This document shows positions 48,585 through 57,045 of a stretch of 64,000 nucleotides of DNA, piece after piece. Positions within the stretch are counted from its first letter, which is position 1; each line of letters begins with the position of its first letter. The DNA comes from JAENVU01 sp031362155 (GTDB lineage Bacteria > Actinomycetota > Acidimicrobiia > IMCC26256 > JAENVU01). The position numbers and the translations under genes are program-made. Under the pieces are notes generated by a model. The model did no database searches, had not been told where the DNA came from, and saw nothing but the letters and a program-made list of their open reading frames with translations. The stretch is from positions 1 through 64,000 of the forward strand of contig JANLRZ010000181.1 of assembly GCA_031362155.1 (NCBI GenBank), read 5' to 3'.

Positions 48585-49138
48585 TGGAGGCGGTTCTCTT
48601 CTTCATCTTTGCGGGGCTGGCGCTCGCCGGCGCGTTGGGCGTGGTCCTGATGGCCAACCCCGTGCACTCGGCGCTGTGCCTCGTCGGTGTCCTGATCTCG
48701 ATCGCCGTGTTGTTCCTCATTCAGGATGCCCAACTGCTCGCGGCGGTCCAGGTGATCGTGTACGCCGGGGCCATCGTGGTGCTGTTCCTCTTCGTCATCA
48801 TGTTGTTGGGAGTCGATCGCAGTGAGTCGCTGCGCGATCCGGTCCGCTCGCAGCGACCGATCGCGATCGGCGCCGGGGTGATCTCGGTGGTGGCACTCGT
48901 GGCGCTCGGCAGCCAGCGGTGGACCACCGGCGAACTCGCGAGCCGCGGGGTGCTGCTTCCGAGGGCCACCAACAACATCAAGGCCGTGGCCAACAGCTTG
49001 TTCACCTCCTTTCTGTGGCCGTTCGAACTCACGGCGGCGCTCCTCGTGGTTGCGGTGATCGGCGGCGTGGTGCTCGCCCGGCGGTCGCACCTTCCGGCCG
49101 ACGAAGAGCTCCACGCACTCGAGGAGGACGACGCGTGA
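48584..49138 (+). CDS. nuoJ: NADH-quinone oxidoreductase subunit J
   Basis: 184 residues, five helices; NPVHSALCLVGVLISIAVLFLIQDAQLLAAVQVIVYAGAIVVLFLFVIMLLG includes the conserved helix-3 pi-bulge region. GTG 48584 overlaps the nuoI stop (TAGTG). Membrane-arm subunit in proton translocation. Confidence 0.93.
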   Translation: MEAVLFFIFAGLALAGALGVVLMANPVHSALCLVGVLISIAVLFLIQDAQLLAAVQVIVYAGAIVVLFLFVIMLLGVDRSESLRDPVRSQRPIAIGAGVISVVALVALGSQRWTTGELASRGVLLPRATNNIKAVANSLFTSFLWPFELTAALLVVAVIGGVVLARRSHLPADEELHALEEDDA

Positions 49139-49455
49139 TCGCGGCCGCCCACCTCAGCGAGGGGTACTACCTGACCTTCGCCGCGATCTTGTTCTGTATC
49201 GGTGCGGTCGGACTCCTGGTCCGGCGGAACGTCCTGGTGATGTTCATGTGTGTGGAGCTCATGCTCAACGCGGTGAACGTCACGTTCGTGGCGTTCTCGC
49301 GAGCGCTCAACGACATCAGCGGCCAGGCGATCGTGTTCTTCGTGTTGGTGGTCGCGGCGGCCGAGGTGGCCGTAGGGCTCGCGATCATCGTGGCCATCTT
49401 CCGACGGCGCCGCAATGGCGCAACCGCCGACGACATCGATCTGTTGCAGGGATAG
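49135..49455 (+). CDS. nuoK: NADH-quinone oxidoreductase subunit K
   Basis: 106 residues, three helices. The conserved membrane Glu lies in FMCVELMLNAVNVTFVAFSR and a second acidic residue in AAAEVAVGLAI. Start GTG overlaps the nuoJ stop. MrpC-like subunit of the proton-pumping arm. Confidence 0.94.
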   Translation: MIAAAHLSEGYYLTFAAILFCIGAVGLLVRRNVLVMFMCVELMLNAVNVTFVAFSRALNDISGQAIVFFVLVVAAAEVAVGLAIIVAIFRRRRNGATADDIDLLQG

Positions 49456-49465
49456 GCGCCGCTAC

Positions 49466-51517
49466 GTGAACTCCCGAGATCTCCTCGACCTGGTGTGGCT
49501 GGTGCCGCTGCTGCCGTTGACCGGTGCCGTGGTGCTGCTGCTCGTGGGCAAGCGCATCGGTGATCCGAAGGCCGGCTGGCTCGCGACCGGCGCGATGGGC
49601 CTGGCCTTCGTGTGGTCGCTCGTGATGCTGATCGCGATGTTGTCGCTGCCGGCGGCCGAGCGTTCGCACGTGAGCACGGCGTTCACCTGGATCGGTGCCG
49701 GCACCTTCCACGTCGACATCGGCTTCCTGGCCGATCCGCTCTCCATCACTTGGATCCTGTTGGTCACCGGCGTCGGCTCGTTGATCCACCTGTACGCGAT
49801 CGGATACATGCACGGCGACGAGCGCTACTCCCGCTTCTTCGCGTACTTCAACCTGTTCGCGACCGCGATGCTCGTGCTGGTGCTCGGCAGCAGCTTCTTG
49901 CTCACCTTCCTTGGCTGGGAGGGAGTCGGGCTCTGTTCGTACCTGCTCATCGGGTTCTGGTTCGAGCGGACGCGCGCCTCGAGTGCATCGGTCAAGGCGT
50001 TCGTGACGAACCGAGTCGGCGACTTCGGGTTCATGGTCGCGATGTTCTTCATCGTCGGCGCGCTCGGCAGCCTCGATTACTCCGCCATGGCCGAAGGCGC
50101 GGGCGCACTGTCGAAGTCGACCGCAACGGCGATTGCGTTGTTGCTGTTCGTCGCGTGCGTGGGCAAGAGCGCCCAGATCGGTCTGCACATCTGGTTGCCC
50201 GACGCGATGGAAGGCCCCACGCCCGTCTCCGCGCTGATTCACGCCGCGACCATGGTGACGGCGGGGGTGTACCTGGTGTGCCGGGCGCACCCGTTCTTCG
50301 AGCGCAGTGGCGTCGCGATGGATGTCGTCGCGTTGGTCGGCGCGCTCACGGCGTTGATTGCGGGAACCGTCGCATTGGTCCAGCCCGACATCAAACGGGT
50401 GCTGGCCTACAGCACCGTGAGTCAACTCGGATACATGTTCTTGGCGGCCGGGGTCGGTGCCTACTCCATCGCCGTGTTCTTTGTCTTGGCCCACGCGTTC
50501 TACAAGGCGGCGCTGTTCCTCGGATCGGGGACCGTGATTCACGGTACCGAGGAGACCCAGGACGTCCGGCGAATGGGCGGCCTGCGCAAGTACATGCCCT
50601 TCACTGCGGCCGGTTTCGGCATCGCCTGGCTCACGATCGTCGGGCTGCCGCCGTTCTCGGGCTTCTGGGCCAAGGACGGTGTCTTGGCGGCCGCGTTCTA
50701 CGACCACAGCTATGTGGTGTGGGCGATCGGTCTGCTCGCGGCCTTGCTCACCGGCTTCTACATGACTCGGGAGACGCTGCTGGTGTTTGCCGGGAACGAA
50801 CGGTTCCGGGCCGACGCGCTCGTCGGTGCCGATCATGCCGAGGGCGCCGATGCGGCGATGGTGACCGATCATGCTCACACCGAGCACGACATCACCGCGT
50901 CGCCAACGGTCGATTACGGCATGCCGGTCGCGCCGGCGCACATGACCCATGAACCCCACGAGGGCACCCCGACGATGATCCTGCCCGTGATCGTGCTGGC
51001 GGGGTTGGCGATGATCGCGGGCCTCGTCGAGCTGCCCTTCCATGGCCTCGAGTTCTTGTCGAAGTGGCTGGAGCCGACCTTCGAGGGTGCCGAGGGCGCG
51101 AAGCCGACCTCTTTCCTGTCCGGGTTCGGTCTGTCGATGCTGGCCGTGGCCATCGGCGTGACCGGCATCGTGATCGCGCTGCGTTGGTACCGCCGGGGTC
51201 TCGACGATCCGGGTGACGATCCGGTCGACCGCAAGCTCGGTGCCGCGGGCAGGCTCTTCGGCCACGCTTGGTATTACGACGAAGGAATCGCCGCGCTCGT
51301 CGGTGGACCGATCCGCCGGGGCGCCCAATGGGTCGCCGACGTCTTCGACCAGCAGGTCATCGACGGCGGAGTCAACGGCGTGGCGAAGGTGTTCGGCGCG
51401 GCGGGTGCCGGGATGCGCAAGGTCCAGACCGGGCTGGTGCGCCAGTACGCGCTCGGCATCGTGCTCGGCATGGTGGCGCTACTGATCTGGGCACTCTGGC
51501 GAGCGGGGATCGGCTGA
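49466..51517 (+). CDS. nuoL: NADH-quinone oxidoreductase subunit L
   Basis: 683 residues from GTG 49466, about 16 helices. Antiporter-like core: LGWEGVGLCSYLLIGFWFER, LLLFVACVGKSAQIGLHIWLPDAMEGPTPVSALIHAATMVTAGVYL, with the proton-channel Lys and Glu. An unusual soluble loop rich in His (about 455-510, with DHAEGADAAMVTDHAHTEHD and HMTHEPHEG) could bind metal. The C-terminal lateral helix is present. TGATG overlap with nuoM. Confidence 0.95.
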   Translation: MNSRDLLDLVWLVPLLPLTGAVVLLLVGKRIGDPKAGWLATGAMGLAFVWSLVMLIAMLSLPAAERSHVSTAFTWIGAGTFHVDIGFLADPLSITWILLVTGVGSLIHLYAIGYMHGDERYSRFFAYFNLFATAMLVLVLGSSFLLTFLGWEGVGLCSYLLIGFWFERTRASSASVKAFVTNRVGDFGFMVAMFFIVGALGSLDYSAMAEGAGALSKSTATAIALLLFVACVGKSAQIGLHIWLPDAMEGPTPVSALIHAATMVTAGVYLVCRAHPFFERSGVAMDVVALVGALTALIAGTVALVQPDIKRVLAYSTVSQLGYMFLAAGVGAYSIAVFFVLAHAFYKAALFLGSGTVIHGTEETQDVRRMGGLRKYMPFTAAGFGIAWLTIVGLPPFSGFWAKDGVLAAAFYDHSYVVWAIGLLAALLTGFYMTRETLLVFAGNERFRADALVGADHAEGADAAMVTDHAHTEHDITASPTVDYGMPVAPAHMTHEPHEGTPTMILPVIVLAGLAMIAGLVELPFHGLEFLSKWLEPTFEGAEGAKPTSFLSGFGLSMLAVAIGVTGIVIALRWYRRGLDDPGDDPVDRKLGAAGRLFGHAWYYDEGIAALVGGPIRRGAQWVADVFDQQVIDGGVNGVAKVFGAAGAGMRKVQTGLVRQYALGIVLGMVALLIWALWRAGIG

Positions 51518-53061
51518 TGCTGCGCGGGTACCCGATTCTCACGGCGATCGTGTTCACCCCGATGCTGGGTGCACTCTTGATCCTGCTCACACCGGCGCGC
51601 CGACCCGAACTGGCCCGCGCCATCGGGTTCATGATGTCGATGGCCACCCTCGGCTTCGCCGGTCTGATGCTCTGGGATTTCCAGACCGGCCACGGCGGAT
51701 TCCAGTACGTGGAGCTGAATCACTGGTTCACTGCGCTCGGCGTCAACTACTCGGTCGGCGTCGACGGGTTCAGTCTGTTCATGGTGGTAGCAACGGCGGT
51801 GTTGTTCCCGCTCGGGTTGCTGGGCGCTGCGAAGGTCGACGTTCGGGTCAAGGCGTACGTCTTCTGGTTCTTGCTCCTCGAGGGTGCGATCCTCGGGATC
51901 TTCCTCTCCCTGGATCTCATCGAGTTCTTCGTGTTCTGGGAAGTCATGCTCGTCCCGATGTACTTCCTGATCGCGGGCTGGGGCAGCGCGAATCGCAAGT
52001 ACGCGGCCACGAAGTTCTTCCTGTACACGGCCGCGGGGTCGGCGTTCCTGTTTGCCGCCATCCTCACGTTGGGATTCCTGCACCAGTCGGCGACCGGCAC
52101 CCTCACCTTCGACTACCAGACCCTGGCGGCCTGGGCGACGGGCGGCCTGTCGGAGTCGACCGAACGCTGGCTGTTCCTCGGGTTCATGGTCGCCTTTGCC
52201 ATCAAGATCCCCCTCTTTCCGTTCCACACCTGGCTGCCCGATGTGCACACCGAGGCCCCGACCGCCGGCTCCGTGGTGCTGGCCGGTGTGATCCTCAAGC
52301 TCGGTGCGTATGGCGTGCTGCGGTTCGCGTTCGGTTTGTTCCCGCGAGCGTCCGTGTACTTCGCGCCGCTGTTCCTGACGCTCGCGGTCATCGGCATCAT
52401 CTACGGCTCGATCGTCGCGGCGATGCAGAAGGACGCCAAGCGGGTCATCGCGTACTCTTCGGTCGCCCACATGGGCTTCATCGTGCTCGGAATGTTCTCG
52501 TTGACGATCCTCGGGCTCGTCGGCGCGTCCTTCACGATGGTGAGTCACCCGCTCACCACGGGCGCGCTTTTCTTCCTCATCGGCATGCTCTACGAACGTC
52601 GCCACACCCGCCAGATCGATTCGTTCGGTGGCATCTGGAAGTCGGCTCCGAAGCTCACCGCGCTGTTCCTCATCGCCACGTTCGCCGGCATCGGGCTTCC
52701 CGCCTTCTCCGGGTTCGTCGGCGAGTTCCTCTCGTTGTTGGGAACCTTCGCGGCGCACCGTTGGTGGGCGGTCGTCGCAACGGCCGGCGTGATTCTCGGC
52801 GCGATCTACATGCTCTGGATGTTCCAACGGGTCTTCACGGGCGTCCCCGACGGCGACAACGCCACCATGGCCGACATCACCGGCCGGGAAATGCTCGTCG
52901 TCGTTCCCCTGCTGGCACTGTCGCTCTTCATCGGGCTGTACCCGCAGCCGGTCCTCGACCGCGTCGAGCCGACCGTCCGTTGCACCATCGTTAACTTCGA
53001 GAGCAAGGCCGGCGTCGCGTTGGATCGACTGGACGCGAGTGACGCAAAGGGTTGCCGATGA
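51517..53061 (+). CDS. nuoM: NADH-quinone oxidoreductase subunit M
   Basis: 514 residues from ATG 51517. MrpD-like antiporter subunit: FFVFWEVMLVPMYFLIAGWG (Glu of helix 5), KIPLFPFHTWLPDVHTEAPTAGSVVLAGVILKLGAYGVLRF, KDAKRVIAYSSVAHMGFIVLG. C-terminal tail of about 35 residues after the last helix contains two Cys. Stop overlaps nuoN (ATGA). Confidence 0.95.
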   Translation: MLRGYPILTAIVFTPMLGALLILLTPARRPELARAIGFMMSMATLGFAGLMLWDFQTGHGGFQYVELNHWFTALGVNYSVGVDGFSLFMVVATAVLFPLGLLGAAKVDVRVKAYVFWFLLLEGAILGIFLSLDLIEFFVFWEVMLVPMYFLIAGWGSANRKYAATKFFLYTAAGSAFLFAAILTLGFLHQSATGTLTFDYQTLAAWATGGLSESTERWLFLGFMVAFAIKIPLFPFHTWLPDVHTEAPTAGSVVLAGVILKLGAYGVLRFAFGLFPRASVYFAPLFLTLAVIGIIYGSIVAAMQKDAKRVIAYSSVAHMGFIVLGMFSLTILGLVGASFTMVSHPLTTGALFFLIGMLYERRHTRQIDSFGGIWKSAPKLTALFLIATFAGIGLPAFSGFVGEFLSLLGTFAAHRWWAVVATAGVILGAIYMLWMFQRVFTGVPDGDNATMADITGREMLVVVPLLALSLFIGLYPQPVLDRVEPTVRCTIVNFESKAGVALDRLDASDAKGCR

Positions 53062-54551
53062 TTGCCGCCGCCATCCCTCGCGTCGACTGGACCTCGATCG
53101 CGCCCGTCGTCACGCTGTTCGCGACCGCGATCGTGATCATCCTGTTTATCTCGATCGCGCGCGGCCGAGTGCGGACCTACGAGCCGGCGTTGTTTCTCGC
53201 GGTCGCGGGGCTCGGCCTCACCGCGTACTTCCTCGCCCGACAGTGGAGCGCAGTCATCGACGACGGCCCCGCCGACGCGATGGCGCACATGGTGGCACTC
53301 GACGGCTTCTCGGTCTTCGTCGGCCTGATCGTGGTGATCGCCGCGGTGCTCGTCCTGGGCTTGTCGGCGGATTACCTCGTCGACCGCAAGATCGAGTCGC
53401 GACCCGAATACGTCGTGCTACTCCTGATCTCCACTGCGGGCATGCTGATGATGGCGGGCGCCAACGACCTGATCGTGGTGTTCGTGGCCCTCGAGGTGCT
53501 GTCGATTCCGCTCTACGTGCTCGCCGCCTTCGACCGGCGTCGGGCCCGTTCGCTCGAGGCCGGCATCAAGTACTTCGTGCTGGGCGCTTTCTCATCGGCG
53601 ATCTTTCTCTATGGCATCGCCCTCACCTACGGCGCGACCGGTACGACATCATTCGAGGGCATCCAGTCCTTCTTGGCCACTCGGCTGCTCGTCGACGAGG
53701 GGACGCTGATCGCGGGGCTCGTGCTGCTACTGGTCGGCTTGGCCTTCAAAGTCGGAGCGGTCCCGTTCCACATGTGGACGCCCGACGTCTACGAAGGCGC
53801 GCCGAGCCCGGTCACCGCGTTCATGGCCTCGGCCACGAAGGTCGCGGGATTCGCCGCCCTCCTGCGGGTGCTCTACACCGCGTTGCCCGCCTACAGCGCC
53901 GACTGGCGCCAGTTGGTGTTCGGGTTGGCGGTACTGACCATGCTCGGTGGCAGCATCGGCGCACTGCTCCAGACCGATCTCAAGCGACTCCTGGCCTACT
54001 CGTCGGTCGCGCACGCCGGCTACATCCTGATCGGGGTCCAGGCCGCGAGTGCGGCGGGCCTGCGATCCGCACTCGTGTACCTCTTCGTCTACGCCTTCAT
54101 GACGATCGGTTCGTTCGCGGTGGTGGTCGCCCTCGGCGGTCGAGACGATCTCCACGACATCGACGATCTGCGATCGCTGGGCCGACGCCGACCGGTCCTG
54201 GCCGCCCTGTTGGCCTTTCTGCTCCTCGCCCAGGCCGGTATCCCACCGACTGCAGGGTTCATCGCCAAGCTGGGCGTGTTCGAGGCTGCCGCCCAGGCGC
54301 ACTCGTATGCGCTGCTCATCGTGGGTGTGGTCACGTCGGTGATCGCGGCGTTCTTCTACCTCAAGGTCATCCTCACCATGTACGCGGCCGAAGACGAGGG
54401 TGAGACCGTGATCGCGACCGAAGCTGATTCCACGCCCGTGGGGCTCGCGGTGGCGATCGTGCTGGCCGTGAGCGTCGCCATGACGCTCTGGATCGGTTTC
54501 CTGCCCAGCGTCATCCTCGACTTCGCGCACGACGCCACCTTCTTGTTCTGA
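53058..54551 (+). CDS. nuoN: NADH-quinone oxidoreductase subunit N
   Basis: 497 residues from ATG 53058. IVVFVALEVLSIPLYVLAAF, GLAFKVGAVPFHMWTPDVYEGAPSPVTAFMASATKVAGF, TDLKRLLAYSSVAHAGYILIG and AGIPPTAGFIAKLGVF match NuoN. Last gene of the first, complete operon. A weak hairpin follows at 54575-54592. Confidence 0.95.
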   Translation: MIAAAIPRVDWTSIAPVVTLFATAIVIILFISIARGRVRTYEPALFLAVAGLGLTAYFLARQWSAVIDDGPADAMAHMVALDGFSVFVGLIVVIAAVLVLGLSADYLVDRKIESRPEYVVLLLISTAGMLMMAGANDLIVVFVALEVLSIPLYVLAAFDRRRARSLEAGIKYFVLGAFSSAIFLYGIALTYGATGTTSFEGIQSFLATRLLVDEGTLIAGLVLLLVGLAFKVGAVPFHMWTPDVYEGAPSPVTAFMASATKVAGFAALLRVLYTALPAYSADWRQLVFGLAVLTMLGGSIGALLQTDLKRLLAYSSVAHAGYILIGVQAASAAGLRSALVYLFVYAFMTIGSFAVVVALGGRDDLHDIDDLRSLGRRRPVLAALLAFLLLAQAGIPPTAGFIAKLGVFEAAAQAHSYALLIVGVVTSVIAAFFYLKVILTMYAAEDEGETVIATEADSTPVGLAVAIVLAVSVAMTLWIGFLPSVILDFAHDATFLF

Positions 54552-54574
54552 TCCGCCCGCAAGGCCGACCGCTG

Positions 54575-54592
54575 ACCGCCTGCCGCGGCGGT
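54575..54592 (+). terminator. Weak hairpin after nuoN
   Basis: ACCGCC and GGCGGT separated by six bases, 23 bases after the nuoN stop. No U tract. It may end the first nuo transcript. Confidence 0.3.
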
Positions 54593-54651
54593 GCTGGGAC
54601 CCGTCGGGAAATCGCGGGGGATCGAACCGGCGGTGCGGCAGACTTGAAGGG

Positions 54652-55200
54652 ATGGAACACGCCACCCTGGAAGAACTGCTGGCGGCGCTCGGCGACATCC
54701 GCCGATCTCCCGCCGACGAAGGATCACTGGTCCTGATCGTCAGCCGGCCCAAGATCGGGGCTCGCGAAGTGCTCGAATCGGGCGAACTCGACCGGGCGGA
54801 GGGTCTGGTCGGAGATACCTGGAACCAGCGGCCGTCTCGGCGATCCGACGACGGTGGGCCGCACCCCGAGATGCAACTCAACATCATGAACTCTCGGGTG
54901 ATTCGCGCCATCACGCAAGACGCCGACCGTTGGCCGCTCGCCGGCGATCAGCTGTACGTCGATCTGGATCTGAGCGAGGCCAATCTTCCGGCCGGCACCC
55001 GATTGGCGATCGGATCGGCGGTGATCGAGGTCACCGCCCAACCCCACACGGGCTGTGCGCAGTTCAGCCAACGGTTCGGCGAAGGCGCCCGGAAGTTCGT
55101 CAACTCCGAGGGCGGCCGCGCGGTCCGGGCCCGCGGGATCAACGCCTCGGTGGTGAGCCCGGGCGTGATCAGCCGCGGCGACTCGATCCGGAAGGTCTGA
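54652..55200 (+). CDS. MOSC-domain protein
   Basis: 182 residues from ATG 54652, with AAGGG close upstream and a CAGACT hexamer 7 bases before the ATG. MOSC features: GLVGDTWNQRPSRRSDDGGPHPEMQLNIMNSRVIRAI, LSEANLPAGTRLAIGSAVIEVTAQPHTGCAQFSQRFG (conserved Cys), GRAVRARGINASVVSPGVISRGD. MOSC proteins deliver sulfur from the conserved Cys to metal cofactors or modify substrates such as molybdenum cofactor. It stands alone between the two nuo operons. Confidence 0.85.
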   Translation: MEHATLEELLAALGDIRRSPADEGSLVLIVSRPKIGAREVLESGELDRAEGLVGDTWNQRPSRRSDDGGPHPEMQLNIMNSRVIRAITQDADRWPLAGDQLYVDLDLSEANLPAGTRLAIGSAVIEVTAQPHTGCAQFSQRFGEGARKFVNSEGGRAVRARGINASVVSPGVISRGDSIRKV

Positions 55201-55227
55201 GCCGGCGGAAATAGGTGCCGCCACGGT

Positions 55228-55258
55228 TTGAGGCTACGGAAAAGGCCAGACCTATACT
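55228..55258 (+). promoter_or_regulatory. Candidate promoter of the second nuo operon
   Basis: TTGAGG (55228-55233), 19 bases, TATACT (55253-55258). The spacer length equals that of the first operon's candidate. A GAGGGG ribosome site precedes GTG 55297. Confidence 0.45.
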
Positions 55259-55296
55259 CGCCCGGTTTCCAGCGTTTGGGTTGAGGGGCCGTACGC

Positions 55297-55659
55297 GTGA
55301 CTGACTATTACCGGGAGTATCTCGCGGTCGCTGTGCTGATCGGCGCGGGGCTGGCGATGGTGGGCGGCATGCTGGGCCTGGGCAAGCTGATCCGTCCGAC
55401 CCGGCCCCAGCCCCAGAAGTACGTCACCTACGAGGCGGGTTCTGACCCGGTCGGCGGTTGGGGTCAGTCCAACGTCCGGTACTACGTCTATGCGCTGCTC
55501 TTCGTCATGTTCGACGTCGAAGCCGTCTTCATCTTCCCCTGGGCGGTCCGACTCGAGACGCTCGGCGTCCAGGCGCTGATCTCGATGATCGTGTTCATCG
55601 TGATTCTGGCGCTCGGTCTGGTCTACGCGTGGCGAAAGGGTGTGCTGCGGTGGGCCTAG
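55297..55659 (+). CDS. nuoA: Second NADH-quinone oxidoreductase-type subunit A
   Basis: 120 residues, normal NuoA length. KYVTYEAGSDPVGGWGQSNVRYYVYALLFVMFDVEAVFIFPWAV: the loop carries TYEAGSDP where the first copy has APYECG, so the usual loop Cys is Ala. First gene of a cluster that lacks E, F and G. Confidence 0.93.
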   Translation: MTDYYREYLAVAVLIGAGLAMVGGMLGLGKLIRPTRPQPQKYVTYEAGSDPVGGWGQSNVRYYVYALLFVMFDVEAVFIFPWAVRLETLGVQALISMIVFIVILALGLVYAWRKGVLRWA

Positions 55660-56201
55660 TGGAGAAGGGCGTCTTCGGAAAGAAGCCGCTCAAGCCGGTG
55701 ACCTGGCTCCTGAACTACAGCCGCAAGTACAGCCTCTGGATGTTCCAGTGGGGGCTGGCCTGCTGCGCGATCGAGATGGGCGCCGCGCTCGCGAGCCCGC
55801 GCTACGACATGATGCGCTTGGGCGTGATCCCGTTCCCGGCGAGCCCTCGTCAGGCCGACCTCGTGGTGATCTCGGGCACCGTCACCGACAAGATGGCGCC
55901 GGCGATCCGGCGACTGTACGAGCAGATGCCGGACCCGAAGTACGTGATCTCGATGGGTTCGTGCGCGAACTGCGGCGGTCCGTACTGGGACTCCTACTCG
56001 GTGACCAAGGGTGTCGATCAGGTCATCCCGGTCGACATCTACATCCCCGGGTGCCCACCGCGGCCCGAGGCGCTCCTCGAAGCCGTGGTCATGTTGCAGG
56101 AGCGGATCCAGAACGAAGGGCTCGGCAACGACCAACTCGCGCAGCGGTGGCGGGGCGAGCCGATCGTCGTCGACAACGCCTACACGGCCGCGCGGGCCTG
56201 A
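55650..56201 (+). CDS. nuoB: Second NADH-quinone oxidoreductase-type subunit B
   Basis: 183 residues from GTG 55650, overlapping nuoA by 10 bases (GTG 55659, overlapping the stop as TAGTG, is an alternative). N2 ligands ACCAIEM, GSCANCGG and PGCPPRPE are complete, with an additional Cys in CANC. LLNYSRKYSLWMFQWGLACC is typical. N2 is therefore expected although no NADH module is encoded here. Confidence 0.93.
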   Translation: MGLVEKGVFGKKPLKPVTWLLNYSRKYSLWMFQWGLACCAIEMGAALASPRYDMMRLGVIPFPASPRQADLVVISGTVTDKMAPAIRRLYEQMPDPKYVISMGSCANCGGPYWDSYSVTKGVDQVIPVDIYIPGCPPRPEALLEAVVMLQERIQNEGLGNDQLAQRWRGEPIVVDNAYTAARA

Positions 56202-56206
56202 GCACG

Positions 56207-56956
56207 ATGGCCGACGAGACCCCCGACGCGACCGACGCGACCGACGCGACTGGCGACGACGCCACCACGACCGACACGACCGACACGGCCGACACGGCCG
56301 ACACGGCCGACGCGACTGCGGTGGCGGTCGAGGAGATCCCCGAGATCGACCCGGCGATCGCCGCTCTGTTCGAACGCTTCGAAGCGGCCCTCGGCGCCGG
56401 CGTGGTCGATCACGCGGAGTCGTTCGGCACGCTGGTCGTTCGGGTCACCCCCGACGCGTGGAAGCGTTCGGCGGAGGTCGCGCGCACCGACCTCGATTGC
56501 GATTACCTGTCGTTCGTCTCCGGGATCGACTGGATGCCGGCACCCAAGGCCTCCGGCGACGATGGTGGCGACACCTCCGCGCCGGTGCAACCCGACACGA
56601 TGACCTTCGGCGTGACCGGCTCCGAGGGACGGTTCCAGGTGTTCGCGCACGTGCAGTCCACGAGCCGGCACTGGGGAGTCACGATCAAGACCGATGTGTC
56701 CGAGACCGCGCCGGCCGTCGACAGCTGGGTGTCGATCTATCCGGGCGCCGATTGGCACGAGCGCGAGTGCTGGGAGATGTACGGCGTCGACTTCGTCGGC
56801 CACCCGAAGATTCGCCGGCTCTACCTTCCCGCCGAGTTCGAAGGGAACCCGTTGCGGAAGGACTTCGCGCTCCTCGCGCGGGAAGTGAAGCCCTGGCCCG
56901 GGCTCGTCGACGTCGAACCGATGCCCGGCGACACCGCGGAAGAAGGTGAGTCGTGA
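56207..56956 (+). CDS. nuoC: Second NADH-quinone oxidoreductase-type subunit C
   Basis: 249 residues from ATG 56207. Domain signature WVSIYPGADWHERECWEMYGVDFVGHPKIRRLYLPAEFEGNPLRKDF. The first 40 residues are an acidic Asp/Ala/Thr repeat built from near-identical 9-base units (56219-56313), probably disordered. Stop GTGA also starts a 30-codon mini-ORF. Confidence 0.9.
   Translation: MADETPDATDATDATGDDATTTDTTDTADTADTADATAVAVEEIPEIDPAIAALFERFEAALGAGVVDHAESFGTLVVRVTPDAWKRSAEVARTDLDCDYLSFVSGIDWMPAPKASGDDGGDTSAPVQPDTMTFGVTGSEGRFQVFAHVQSTSRHWGVTIKTDVSETAPAVDSWVSIYPGADWHERECWEMYGVDFVGHPKIRRLYLPAEFEGNPLRKDFALLAREVKPWPGLVDVEPMPGDTAEEGES
56219..56313 (+). repeat. Degenerate tandem repeat encoding Asp/Thr/Ala-rich N-terminus of second NuoC
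   Basis: Consecutive GACGCGACC/GACACGGCC-type units giving DATDATDAT and TADTADTAD. In-frame unit length allows length change without frameshift. Similar acidic low-complexity stretches occur in the MaoC-like protein and in NuoG. Confidence 0.7.
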
Positions 56957-57045
56957 GCGAGGCCTCGATTCCGATGCATCGATGTCGCGCGGGCCGAGCG
57001 GGGCCGGTCCGGCCCGCCCCGAAGGGGCAGGAGGACAAGCGATGA
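56953..57045 (+). CDS. 30-residue intercistronic mini-ORF between nuoC and nuoD of the second cluster
   Basis: GTG 56953 overlaps the nuoC stop (GTGA); TGA 57043-57045 overlaps the nuoD ATG (ATGA). Arg/Pro/Gly-rich product ending GQEDKR. It tiles the 85-base gap completely and carries the GGAGGA ribosome site of nuoD inside its last codons. Ribosome relay is the simplest explanation. Confidence 0.3.
   Translation: MSEASIPMHRCRAGRAGPVRPAPKGQEDKR

Noticed and set aside
49385..51328. 647-codon minus-strand open frame opposite nuoL
   Set aside because: Composition is a shadow of the membrane protein on the other strand; no recognisable domain or start signal.
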